A DNA stretch of 64,000 nt. It comes from Bartonella sp. MM73XJBT.G. GTDB lineage: Bacteria; Pseudomonadota; Alphaproteobacteria; Rhizobiales; Rhizobiaceae. Of the stretch, positions 38,057 to 47,688 are shown one piece after another. Position numbers and translations under genes: made by a program. The notes under the pieces were generated by a model. The model was not told the DNA's origin. It did no database searches and saw only the letters and a program-made list of their open reading frames with translations. Every line of letters begins with the position of its first letter. Position 1 is the stretch's first letter. Location: assembly GCF_028618435.1 (NCBI RefSeq), contig NZ_JAQISW010000002.1:124001-188000 (forward strand), given 5' to 3'.

Positions 38057-39574
38057 TCAAGAAACTTCAAAAGCAAGAGGTTGATTTATTATTTTTGATA
38101 ACTTCTTTAATCGTCCAAGAGGACGTTCTCCTAATAATCCAGCATAATTTTTTGGAATCTGCAAAACAATATGATCTTCTTTTTTAAGCCACAATAAATG
38201 AGGTAAAATCCCTGCAACAGAAGCGCTAAACAGATGAGCAATACGCATGGTTTCACCAAGAATACGTGCTTTCTCAATGAGATTTTGCTTTGCTAATTGA
38301 AAAATAGGAAGAGATTCTTTATCAATCAGTACACTGGTATTGCGAAAAAAAACAGCAAGCGCTGCATAAAGGCGCCCTTCATGAGAAATTCCCGGGTAAG
38401 ACCCTAATGCTATCTGATTGGCTGCTTCATTACCCCGATAATCTGGATGTATACGCCAACCAATATCAGCAAGAAGACAAGCCGCTTGACGATAACGGCA
38501 TTCATTCTCAGTTTCTGAAATTCCAAAAACATCAAAGGCATTCGTCGTAAAATTAATAAGCTCTTCTGCTTGTTTTGGGGAACGTGCCCGTAAAATAGCC
38601 ATTTCTGTACAGGCAGCAATGAGAGGGTCTGAAAGTCGAATCGCCTGTGGCAAGCGTGAATAAAGAAAACCTTCACGAACGCCAGCACCAGAAAAGATTA
38701 TCTTTTCAAACTCCATACACTGAATGAGTTCAATAAGGACAATTGCCCCATACGATAAAAGTTTCCGACGATTCTGTGAAACCGCCGCAATCCCCCTCAT
38801 ATTATCAATATTGCCGCTTGCTACAAAACGTAAAAAACTCTCCATTTCCATGGCATCAACTTCATAGCCATGCATAACAGGGAGTCGATAATGTTTCATT
38901 GCCATATGGAGTTTCGCCAAATTACGCCATGTCCCCCCTACTGCATAAAAATGACGTGCCATACCTTTACACGGACGTGAGACAGAAGATTTATAAAATT
39001 GCTCATGTACAATTTTTGCAGCAACAGCACTATCATTATTTGACATATACTGTAGTCGTAAACCACCCAATGGAAGCGTTATCCCTTCACCGACATCAGA
39101 ATGATCAATATCAATAAGTTCTAGACTTCCACCCCCAAGATCTCCAGAAATACCCTTTGGCTGATAAAAAGTAGAAACAACCCCATAGGCTGAATACATC
39201 GCTTCTTCACTTCCTGAAAGCAGATATATTTTATTTTGTATAATATCTTCAGCACTTTGAATAAACGTGACACCATTTTTTGCATCTCGTGCTGCTGCTG
39301 TTGCTAAAGTATAGACCTCATCAGCTCCAATTTGTCGACAAAGCGTACGAAATCGCTTGAGCGTTTGCAACGCCAATTTCATCGCTTTTTCTTCTAAAAA
39401 TCCCGTTCTTGCTACACCATGACCGAGACCACAAAGGATCTTTTCATTAAACAAAACCGTTGGTGAGCGAACAAGCCCCTCATAAATAACCAACCGAACA
39501 GAATTTGATCCAATGTCAATAACAGCAACAGGCTTACGCCCTTTTAACCGGCCTTGAGCATCTCTATATGTCAT
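38057..39574 (-). CDS. ppx: Exopolyphosphatase (Ppx/GppA family)
   Basis: Hydrolyses terminal phosphates of polyphosphate or pppGpp. The 505-residue protein has the actin-like ATPase-fold start AVIDIGSNSVRLVIYEG, the second phosphate loop SGDLGGGSLELIDID, and a C-terminal HD-like helical domain of about 190 residues. It starts six bases after ppk ends, so ppk-ppx is an operon encoding synthesis and breakdown of polyphosphate together. The two activities cannot be told apart by sequence alone, but the neighbour favours polyphosphate. Confidence 0.93.
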   Translation of the reverse strand: MTYRDAQGRLKGRKPVAVIDIGSNSVRLVIYEGLVRSPTVLFNEKILCGLGHGVARTGFLEEKAMKLALQTLKRFRTLCRQIGADEVYTLATAAARDAKNGVTFIQSAEDIIQNKIYLLSGSEEAMYSAYGVVSTFYQPKGISGDLGGGSLELIDIDHSDVGEGITLPLGGLRLQYMSNNDSAVAAKIVHEQFYKSSVSRPCKGMARHFYAVGGTWRNLAKLHMAMKHYRLPVMHGYEVDAMEMESFLRFVASGNIDNMRGIAAVSQNRRKLLSYGAIVLIELIQCMEFEKIIFSGAGVREGFLYSRLPQAIRLSDPLIAACTEMAILRARSPKQAEELINFTTNAFDVFGISETENECRYRQAACLLADIGWRIHPDYRGNEAANQIALGSYPGISHEGRLYAALAVFFRNTSVLIDKESLPIFQLAKQNLIEKARILGETMRIAHLFSASVAGILPHLLWLKKEDHIVLQIPKNYAGLLGERPLGRLKKLSKIINQPLAFEVS

Positions 39575-39580
39575 TGGATT

Positions 39581-41764
39581 TCAGTCTTTATAGATTTCAG
39601 CTCGTTGCCGGTGCAATGCAACCAAGCGTGAAATGGAAGATTCAAAAGACTCATTCTCCCCCGCGAAACCTGTATTGGCCATAAAATACTCCTGCGCATT
39701 AAACGGACTTTCACCTCTCTGCGGTGTGATACGTTTTGATGTTCCATCCTTGAGTATATCAAAGCTTTGTTGATTATCAATGAGATTAGCCACCATAATT
39801 TGTAAAAGAATCTGCCGCCGCACTATTTTATTAAAAACAGGAACCAATATTTCAACACGGTAGTTTAGATTACGAGGCATCATATCAGCAGAGCCTAAGT
39901 AAACAAGTGCATTTTCGTTAGGCAAATCTTGACCATTCCCAAAACAAAAAATACGACTATGTTCAAGAAAACGCCCAACGATTGATTTTACACGAATATT
40001 ATCCGAAATTCCTGGAATACGAGGACGTAAACAACATATCCCCCGCACAACCAAATCAATCTGTACCCCTGCTTGACTAGCTCGATATAAAGCATCAATA
40101 ATTTCAGGATCAACCAATGCATTTACTTTCATCCAAATAGCAGCAAACTTTCCTTGTTGGGCATGAGCAATTTCTTCTTCAATATGTTGAAGAATACGAC
40201 CACGCAAAGTTAAGGGTGAAAACGCAATCTTCATTGTTTCATGTGGACGCTCATATTGCGCAATATAATTGAACAATAACACAACATCATGAGCGATATC
40301 ATCGTTCGTGGAAAAAAAAGAAAGATCTGTATAAGTTTTAGCATTAACGGGATGATAATTTCCTGTTCCAAGATGAACATAAGAACAAAGACGTTTTCCT
40401 TCACGTCTCACAACCAGAGACATCTTGGCATGTGTTTTTAAGGTAATAAAACCAAAAATAACTTGAACTCCAGCACATTCAAGATCCCGTGCCCAACGAA
40501 TATTTGCTTCCTCATCAAAACGTGCTTTAAGTTCTACCAAAGCAGTCACAGACTTTCCCCGTTTAGCAGCTTCAATCAAAGCACTAACAATTGGGCTATC
40601 ATTTGATGTGCGATAAAGTGTTTGTTTGATTTCCACAACATCAGGATCGTGGGCAGCTTGACGTAAAAATTGGACAACAACATCAAATGTTTCATAAGGG
40701 TGGTGAATCACAATATCATTTTCACGAATAGCCGCAAAACAATCCCCATTATGTTTACGAAGAGATTCCGGAACACGAGGAATATAGGGGATAAATTTGA
40801 GCTCATCACGGGGAATAGAAACAATTTCTGAAACCATATTAAGTGCCAAAAGCCCATCAAGAACATGAATACAGTTATCAGGAACAGCAAGACAATTCGC
40901 TATAAATTGGCGTAAATTCTCTGGCATTTTTGCGTCAAATTCAACACGAATAACCTGCCCACGCCGCCGCCTTTTAAGTGCCTTTTCAAAAAAATGAACA
41001 AGATCCTCCGCTTCTTCTTCTACTTCAATATCGCTATCACGAATCACTCTAAATATACCAATTTCATTAATCTCATAGTGAGGAAATAGATATTTGATAA
41101 AAAGATAAATAACATCTTCAGATGCAATAAAACGAAAATCATGCCCTTCTTCTTGAGGAAGAAGAATAAAACGCCTCAAAAGCTTTGAAATGGGCAATAA
41201 AACTGTACATGTGTATTGATCTGCCTCTTCGGACAATTGAAACGCAAGACAAAGCCCTAAATTAGGGATAAAGGGAAAAGGATGTGTGGAATCAACAGGC
41301 AAAGGTTTTAAAACAGGCAAAATTGTATCAAGAAAATATTTTTCAAGCCATGATTTTTCAATTTCTGAAAGATCATCAGAACAAATAATTTCAATATTAT
41401 TCTTTTTTAATTCACCACGTAAAACATTCAATTCCTGTAATTGATGAGCCTGCAACTGTGAAGTCTCAGCTAACACAACATCAAGTTGTTCCTGTGGAGT
41501 ATACCCATCTGCACTGCACGCTGTAATATGAGCACGAATTTGAGCTACAAGACCAGCAACACGAACCATAAAAAACTCATCAAGATTTGTTGCTGAAATC
41601 GAAAGAAATTGTAAGCGTTCTAATAAAGGATGTTTCGAATTAGCCGCTTCCATCAAAACACGATTATTAAATTGTAGCCATGAAAACTCTCGATTAATAA
41701 ACCGCACCGGATTTTTCATTGTTATATCCGATATAGAAATTTTATCTACCACCCTCTGTTCCAT
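39581..41764 (-). CDS. ppk: Polyphosphate kinase 1
   Basis: Reversibly builds polyphosphate from the gamma phosphate of ATP. The 727-residue protein has the N-terminal [16 protein letters not shown] segment, the head domain, and two phospholipase-D-like catalytic halves: [14 protein letters not shown] with the phosphorylated His candidate, and [12 protein letters not shown] with the second His. Length and motifs match PPK1. It is followed by ppx and faces the NDUFS6-like gene across about 325 bp. Confidence 0.96.
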   Translation of the reverse strand: MEQRVVDKISISDITMKNPVRFINREFSWLQFNNRVLMEAANSKHPLLERLQFLSISATNLDEFFMVRVAGLVAQIRAHITACSADGYTPQEQLDVVLAETSQLQAHQLQELNVLRGELKKNNIEIICSDDLSEIEKSWLEKYFLDTILPVLKPLPVDSTHPFPFIPNLGLCLAFQLSEEADQYTCTVLLPISKLLRRFILLPQEEGHDFRFIASEDVIYLFIKYLFPHYEINEIGIFRVIRDSDIEVEEEAEDLVHFFEKALKRRRRGQVIRVEFDAKMPENLRQFIANCLAVPDNCIHVLDGLLALNMVSEIVSIPRDELKFIPYIPRVPESLRKHNGDCFAAIRENDIVIHHPYETFDVVVQFLRQAAHDPDVVEIKQTLYRTSNDSPIVSALIEAAKRGKSVTALVELKARFDEEANIRWARDLECAGVQVIFGFITLKTHAKMSLVVRREGKRLCSYVHLGTGNYHPVNAKTYTDLSFFSTNDDIAHDVVLLFNYIAQYERPHETMKIAFSPLTLRGRILQHIEEEIAHAQQGKFAAIWMKVNALVDPEIIDALYRASQAGVQIDLVVRGICCLRPRIPGISDNIRVKSIVGRFLEHSRIFCFGNGQDLPNENALVYLGSADMMPRNLNYRVEILVPVFNKIVRRQILLQIMVANLIDNQQSFDILKDGTSKRITPQRGESPFNAQEYFMANTGFAGENESFESSISRLVALHRQRAEIYKD

Positions 41765-42089
41765 ATATGCTCATTAATCTTATTTTATACTTTCTAAAAT
41801 CCTTGATAAAATACCGCACATAACACTCTATAATATGTTATCATTTTCATAATACATCAATGTCTCATTTTTATTATTATGTTTCCATTTAATATTTAAA
41901 AATACTTAGAAACAAGTTACATACGCAAAGTGCTAAACACATGACAATTATTCTATATAGCATAAAAGAAGAGCACTTTTCCTTAAAAAGAATCTTGCAT
42001 TATTATAAGCATTATTACAAACTCACGCTTGTAAAATAGAAGAGCCTTATCATAGCTGATGAAACAATTTATTCTGGAGTTTATACACC
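41765..42089. other. Divergent intergenic region, nothing specific
   Basis: About 325 bp separating ppk (minus) and the zinc-protein gene (plus). It must carry both promoters, but I see no clear operator or RNA element. No phosphate-regulon-type repeat was noticed. Confidence 0.5.
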
Positions 42090-42338
42090 ATGGCTGATCA
42101 TAACATCCCCCATTTCCAAAATGATCTTGGATATAAAATAATTGAAATTGGTGTGAAAGAATTTATGTGTGTAGGGGCGACACAACCATTCGATCATCCC
42201 CATATCTTTATCGATATGGGAGCAGCAGATGAGAAAATCTGCCCTTATTGCTCAACCCTTTATCGTTATGTTTCTTCACTCTCCTACGATCAAACAAACC
42301 CAACAGGATGTCTATATCATCCAGAAGATCTAGTATAA
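42090..42338 (+). CDS. NDUFS6-like zinc-finger protein (zf-CHCC)
   Basis: An 82-residue homologue of the 13-kDa zinc-binding accessory subunit of complex I, found in alphaproteobacteria and mitochondria. The metal ligands are visible: C27, a His in FDHPHIF (36 or 38), C51 and C54 in KICPYCSTLY. It probably binds the peripheral arm of complex I and helps its assembly. It is not linked to the nuo operon here; an FAD monooxygenase gene follows after 46 bp. Confidence 0.88.
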   Translation: MADHNIPHFQNDLGYKIIEIGVKEFMCVGATQPFDHPHIFIDMGAADEKICPYCSTLYRYVSSLSYDQTNPTGCLYHPEDLV

Positions 42339-42384
42339 TGCGTTATCGGGCTTTTGACCACTCTTTTAGTTTTGCTTATTTAAT

Positions 42385-43632
42385 ATGAAATCATTTGTGG
42401 AGAAATCACCCATCATCGTTGGAGGAGGAATTGCTGGTTTAAGCACTGCTTTAGCACTTGCTCATAAAGGAATTGCAAGCACCATTCTCGAAAAGTGTAA
42501 GCAACTTGAAACGATAGGTGCTGGTATTCAACTCACTCCAAATGCAACGTCTATTTTTGCTCACTGGAACCTTCTTAACAAACTCACTGAAGTCGCAATA
42601 ATCCCAGATTTTCTTGCGTTAAAAGATGGAATATCTTTAAAAACACGTCTACATGCTCATCTTATCAATCTAACAGAAAAATATTGGAAAGCCCCTTATA
42701 TGACCATTCATCGTGCGGCTTTACAAAAAATTTTATATAATGCAGTAATTGAAAACCCTCTCATTAAATACAAAGCAGGCGAAACAATCATATCTTCTAC
42801 CCACTCTGCAACCAACATTAAAATAACGACAATAAAAGCAGATACAGCAACAAAACAGCTTTATTCAACGCCCCTCCTGATCGGGTGTGATGGCGTTTGG
42901 TCAACATTACGGCAACAATCTCCTTTTCATGAAAAAGCAAATTTTAGTGGCTTTATTGCTTGGCGTGCAACAATAGCATCTGATAATCTTCCCCAAAACT
43001 TTCGTTCTTCGTTGCAAAATACGAAGACAATCACAGCGTGGATGGGCCCCAACAATCATCTTGTTGTCTATCCCCTTCAGTCATCAGAAAAAATTTTTAA
43101 TTTTGTTGCCATCACGAATGGAGAAAGTTCAAAAGAAGGATGGGCCCATAAAGGAGATAAAGAAAAACTCAAATCTCTTTTTAAAGGTTGGAATTCAAAA
43201 ATATTACAAATCTTTGATCATATTGATGAATGGAGATATTGGCCGCTCTTTCACATGAAACGAAATCGTTTTCTAGGCTTAGAGAGACAAGTATTTGTTG
43301 GCGATTGTGCGCATGCAGCTTTACCTTTTGCAGCGCAAGGGGCTGCTATGGCAATCGAAGATGCTGCAACATTAGCAGAAGTACTTTCATTGAAAGATCT
43401 TTCATTAACAAAAGCACTTTTGCTTTACGAAGCAACACGTATCCCCCGCATCACAGCAGTCAAAAAACGTGGAGATTTTAATATGTTAGCTTATCATGCA
43501 ATCGGCCCCATAGCAATAGCCCGTAATCTCATGATGAAAATTCGTACACCTGAGAGCATTATGTCAAGCCTCCATTGGCTTTATATGTATGATGCGATGA
43601 ATTCCATAAAAAGTAATGATAAAAATTTATAA
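42385..43632 (+). CDS. FAD-dependent monooxygenase (salicylate hydroxylase/UbiH-like)
   Basis: A 415-residue group A flavoprotein hydroxylase. The Rossmann motif GGGIAGLSTALALAHKG binds FAD, LIGCDGVWSTLR is the DG motif, and FVGDCAHAALPFAAQGAAMA is the second FAD motif. The substrate is not clear; it resembles both 3-hydroxybenzoate/salicylate-type and ubiquinone-type hydroxylases. In a host-restricted genome a ubiquinone or cofactor role is more plausible than aromatic catabolism, but that is inference. It is convergent with dnaE. Confidence 0.85.
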   Translation: MKSFVEKSPIIVGGGIAGLSTALALAHKGIASTILEKCKQLETIGAGIQLTPNATSIFAHWNLLNKLTEVAIIPDFLALKDGISLKTRLHAHLINLTEKYWKAPYMTIHRAALQKILYNAVIENPLIKYKAGETIISSTHSATNIKITTIKADTATKQLYSTPLLIGCDGVWSTLRQQSPFHEKANFSGFIAWRATIASDNLPQNFRSSLQNTKTITAWMGPNNHLVVYPLQSSEKIFNFVAITNGESSKEGWAHKGDKEKLKSLFKGWNSKILQIFDHIDEWRYWPLFHMKRNRFLGLERQVFVGDCAHAALPFAAQGAAMAIEDAATLAEVLSLKDLSLTKALLLYEATRIPRITAVKKRGDFNMLAYHAIGPIAIARNLMMKIRTPESIMSSLHWLYMYDAMNSIKSNDKNL

Positions 43633-43821
43633 AATTCTTTCAATACTTTGAATATTACCAAAGAAAGAGACTTTTTGACTTTATGACACTAAAAGTCCAT
43701 CATAATTTACCCAAATAAAAGCAAGATCTTTCGAAATCACCTATCTGATTTTTAAAGCTCAACTTTCAACTTTTCCAAAAGCAAAAAAATTCCCCCAATA
43801 GCCTCTATCTTTAATCTCATT

Positions 43822-46800
43822 TTAACTCAATTCCACATCGACAATACCCTGAATTAATTTCATAGCATTTGCAACATGTGAATTGACCTTATATCGCTTT
43901 GGAAGTGCAATTTCCACTTCTCGCAATCCATCTTCTTGAATTAAAATAAGCCCAACCTCTCCATGTCCCCCAAGCTTTAAATTTTGTTCAATTTGTGGAA
44001 GCATATCAACTGTTTTTATAAAAAGACGCATCATTTTATGCTGCTGTAATGCTTCCTTTTCCAAAGACTGAATTGTCTCAATTCGCAAACTAATCCCTTC
44101 AGAGCGATTTTCTGCGCTCACCGTAATAATAAAAGATTTTCCAGGTTCTAACATCTCCTCATAATCCGAAAGTACTTCAGAAAAGAGAATAGCCTCATAT
44201 TGTCCACTTGTATCAGAAAAATGAATAATTCCCATTTTTTTACCAGACTTTGTTTTACGTATACTTTTTGCTACAACGGTTCCAGCAAGCCGTGCAGCCG
44301 TTGCTCCTCCTTTAACAGCATTGGCAAAATTACTCCAAGTCTGAACACGTTTTTTGGTGAGAATAGCTTGATATTCATCCAATGGATGAGCAGAAAAGTA
44401 AAAGCCTATTGCTTGAAATTCTCTATAAAGTTTCTCAGCTAACAACCAAGGAGTCGTTTGGGATAAAATTAATGGTTCTTTTAATCCGCCTTCCATTCCA
44501 AATATATCAAACTGCCCACTAGAATTATCATCGAGAATACGAAGTGCCCGCGCATGAAGTGTTCCAAGATTGGCTAATAAAACCTCACGTGTAATATTAA
44601 AGCAATCAAAAGCACCAGCACAAACTAAACTTTCCATTGCACGCTTATTAACAATACGAAGATCAACACGTGCACAAAAATCTTCCAAATCCTTAAAAAT
44701 CTTATTTCCACGACAAGTGACGATATGATCGACAACTGTTTCTCCCACCCCTTTAATGGCAGCAAGAGAATAATAAATACAATTATCAGCAACCTCAAAA
44801 ATACGATGAGATGTTTGTATAGAAGGTGCAATAACTTCAATACCCAGCCTTAATGCCTCACGCCGAAAATCATTGAGCTTATCGGTATTCATCATATCAT
44901 GCGTCATTGAAGCAGCTAAAAACTCAACGGGATAATTGGCTTTCATATAAGCTGTTTGATAAGAAACAATTGCATAAGCAGCAGCATGCGATTTATTAAA
45001 TCCATAATCAGCAAATTTCGCTAAAAGATCAAAGATAATATCAGCTTGCTCTTTATCAACTCCACCAGCAACGGCTCCATTGACAAAACGTGTACGCTGT
45101 TTTTGCATTTCTGCATGAATTTTTTTTCCCATAGCACGACGTAATAAATCAGCTTCTCCAAGCGAATAACCAGCCAGCACCTGAGCAATCTGCATCACCT
45201 GTTCTTGATAAACTATAACACCTTGTGTTTCTTTAATCAGATGATCTATTTTAGGATGAATAGAAGCAATTTCCTCTTCCCCGTGTTTGCGTGCATTATA
45301 GGTTGGAATATTCTCCATGGGACCAGGACGATAAAGCGCAACCAGCGCAATAATATCTTCAATACAATCTGGCTTCATTCCAATCAGCGCTTTGCGCATG
45401 CCAGAACTTTCCACCTGAAACACACCAACCGTTTCACCCCTCGCCATCATAGCATAGGTTTCTTCATCATTCAGAGGGATATTTGACAAATCTATTTTGA
45501 TCCCTTGTCTAGCAACAAAGTCAACGGCCATTTTTAAAACAGTAAGCGTTTTTAACCCAAGAAAATCAAACTTTACCAGCCCTGCCTGTTCAACATATTT
45601 CATGTTAAATTGTGTAACAGGCATATCAGAACGAGGATCACGATACATTGGGACAAGCTCCCAAAGCGGACGATCTCCGATAACAATCCCTGCAGCATGA
45701 GTGGAAGCGTGACGATAAAGTCCCTCCAACTGAAGTGCTATATCTAATGCGCGTCCAATGAGCGGATCTTTTTTCTTTTCCTCTTCAAATTTAGGTTCAT
45801 CCTTAATCGCATCCGCTAATTCTACCTGACTTCCTGGCGTTGCAGGAATTAATTTTGTAAGATAGTCTACCTGACGATAAGGAACTTCTAAAACACGCCC
45901 TACATCACGTAAAACTGCACGGGCTTGCAACTTACCAAAGGTAATAATTTGAGCAACTTGATCACGTCCATATTTTTTTTGAACATATTGAATAACTTCT
46001 TCACGCCGCTCTTGACAAAAATCGATATCAAAATCTGGCATCGAAATACGATCTGGATTGAGAAAACGTTCAAAGAGAAGAGAAAAACGCAATGGATCAA
46101 CATCGGTAATCGTCAATGCATAAGCAACAAGTGAACCAGCACCAGAACCCCGCCCTGGACCAACAGGAATATCATGAATCTTCGCCCATTTTATGAAATC
46201 TGAAACGATAAGAAAATATCCAGAAAATTGCATACGCGTAATAACTGAGACCTCATAATCAAGCCTCTGTTCATAATCTGCGATCGTATACCCTTCAGCC
46301 AATCCAATTGTTTCAAGTCGCATCTTCAAACCACTTTTAGCTTGATTTAATAACTCACTATCTTCTGCTTCTAAAGTAACTTCTGAACTAGCAGATTGTT
46401 CTATAAAACGAGGCAATATCGGTTTTCGAAGAGGCGTGGCAATATGACAACGCAATGCAATTTCAACACTATTTTCTAAAGCTTCTGGAAGATCAGAAAA
46501 CAGTGCAACCATTTCATCTTGTGATTTCAAATAATGATCTGGGGTTACCCGTTTGCGATCTGGATTAGAGACGATTTGTCCTTCTGAAACAGCCATTAAC
46601 GCATCATGGGCTTCATACCCTTCCCTATTCAGAAAAAAAGCTTCATTCGTTGCAACAAGAGGAACTTCATGCGCATAGGCTAATTCAATAAGATCTGCTT
46701 CTACCCCTTTGTCATAAGAGCCATGCCGTTGTAATTCCACATAAAGACGGTCAGAAAAAGTTTTTTTCAAATAAATTAAGCGCTCAACAGCGCGTTCTTT

Positions 46801-47316
46801 TTTTTCTTCTGCCAAGGAAAGATTAATAGGTCCTCCCTTACCGCCCGTTAAAGCGATTATGCCTTCACTGTGTGCCGCCAACCAATCAGCTTTAATATGA
46901 GGAGGATCAGTATCACATTTATCAAGATAAGCACGGCTTACAAGACGAACCAAATGAGCATAACCGGTTTTACTAGCAGCCAACAGAACGATCGAACAAA
47001 AATCAAAAGCATTCTGTCCTTTAACCAAACGTGAATGATTATTTTCATCACAAAAATCAATGGTAAGCTGACAACCAATAATAGGTTGAATCCCATGAGA
47101 AAGACAATACTGCGAAAATTCCAAAGCCCCAAATAAATTATTGGTATCACTAATAGCAACCGCTGGAGCATGATCTGAAATCGCCTGTTGAATAATTTGC
47201 GGGATTTTTAAAGCCCCTTCAAGCAAAGAATAAGCTGAATGCACTCTTAAATGAATAAAGCGAGGAAGAGAATTTTTGTCTTTTTGCAGTTTATTTTTAT
47301 CTTTGATCACTCTCAC
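43822..47316 (-). CDS. dnaE: DNA polymerase III subunit alpha
   Basis: Replicative polymerase, 1164 residues. An N-terminal PHP domain (FIHLRVHSAYSLLEGALKIP) is followed by the palm with PDFDIDFCQERREEV as the catalytic Asp motif, GRGSGAGSLVAYAL, the fingers (HASTHAAGIVIGDRPL), the tandem helix-hairpin-helix region near 810-880, and the OB fold (ARLAGTVVAKSIRKTKSGKK). The start is GTG at 47316. It is a single gene without the alternative polymerase genes imuB and dnaE2 nearby. It is divergent from recG. Confidence 0.96.
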   Translation of the reverse strand: MRVIKDKNKLQKDKNSLPRFIHLRVHSAYSLLEGALKIPQIIQQAISDHAPAVAISDTNNLFGALEFSQYCLSHGIQPIIGCQLTIDFCDENNHSRLVKGQNAFDFCSIVLLAASKTGYAHLVRLVSRAYLDKCDTDPPHIKADWLAAHSEGIIALTGGKGGPINLSLAEEKKERAVERLIYLKKTFSDRLYVELQRHGSYDKGVEADLIELAYAHEVPLVATNEAFFLNREGYEAHDALMAVSEGQIVSNPDRKRVTPDHYLKSQDEMVALFSDLPEALENSVEIALRCHIATPLRKPILPRFIEQSASSEVTLEAEDSELLNQAKSGLKMRLETIGLAEGYTIADYEQRLDYEVSVITRMQFSGYFLIVSDFIKWAKIHDIPVGPGRGSGAGSLVAYALTITDVDPLRFSLLFERFLNPDRISMPDFDIDFCQERREEVIQYVQKKYGRDQVAQIITFGKLQARAVLRDVGRVLEVPYRQVDYLTKLIPATPGSQVELADAIKDEPKFEEEKKKDPLIGRALDIALQLEGLYRHASTHAAGIVIGDRPLWELVPMYRDPRSDMPVTQFNMKYVEQAGLVKFDFLGLKTLTVLKMAVDFVARQGIKIDLSNIPLNDEETYAMMARGETVGVFQVESSGMRKALIGMKPDCIEDIIALVALYRPGPMENIPTYNARKHGEEEIASIHPKIDHLIKETQGVIVYQEQVMQIAQVLAGYSLGEADLLRRAMGKKIHAEMQKQRTRFVNGAVAGGVDKEQADIIFDLLAKFADYGFNKSHAAAYAIVSYQTAYMKANYPVEFLAASMTHDMMNTDKLNDFRREALRLGIEVIAPSIQTSHRIFEVADNCIYYSLAAIKGVGETVVDHIVTCRGNKIFKDLEDFCARVDLRIVNKRAMESLVCAGAFDCFNITREVLLANLGTLHARALRILDDNSSGQFDIFGMEGGLKEPLILSQTTPWLLAEKLYREFQAIGFYFSAHPLDEYQAILTKKRVQTWSNFANAVKGGATAARLAGTVVAKSIRKTKSGKKMGIIHFSDTSGQYEAILFSEVLSDYEEMLEPGKSFIITVSAENRSEGISLRIETIQSLEKEALQQHKMMRLFIKTVDMLPQIEQNLKLGGHGEVGLILIQEDGLREVEIALPKRYKVNSHVANAMKLIQGIVDVELS

Positions 47317-47688
47317 AATTTCCTATTACAAACTAAATGCAAAACAGCACCCCTTAAAGAAAAAATTTCACATTAACATAACGTTAAAGCTATAAATTTA
47401 TCATCCCACATAGGAAAACATCCCAATTTTACTGATCTTTATAAGAGAGTTCCATCAAGAAAAGACCTCTATTCACAGCAAATAAACGCCTAAAATAAAA
47501 AGAAGAAAAATATACCTCATATAAGCCCTTTAATTTTAGTATTCTTTTATTGTATTTCTCATTAAATATTCATTTTTCTTCCTAACACTCAATAAAGTTA
47601 ATAAAACAATTTTCTCTTTATGAATTTATCCCCAAAAAAGCTCTTCTAAAGGTCTAGAAAAAACAAAAAGAGCAGGTTAAATTTCCTC
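47317..47688. other. Divergent intergenic region between dnaE and recG
   Basis: About 370 bp, AT-rich, must hold the promoters of both replication/repair genes. I did not recognise a LexA-type box or other operator. Confidence 0.5.
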
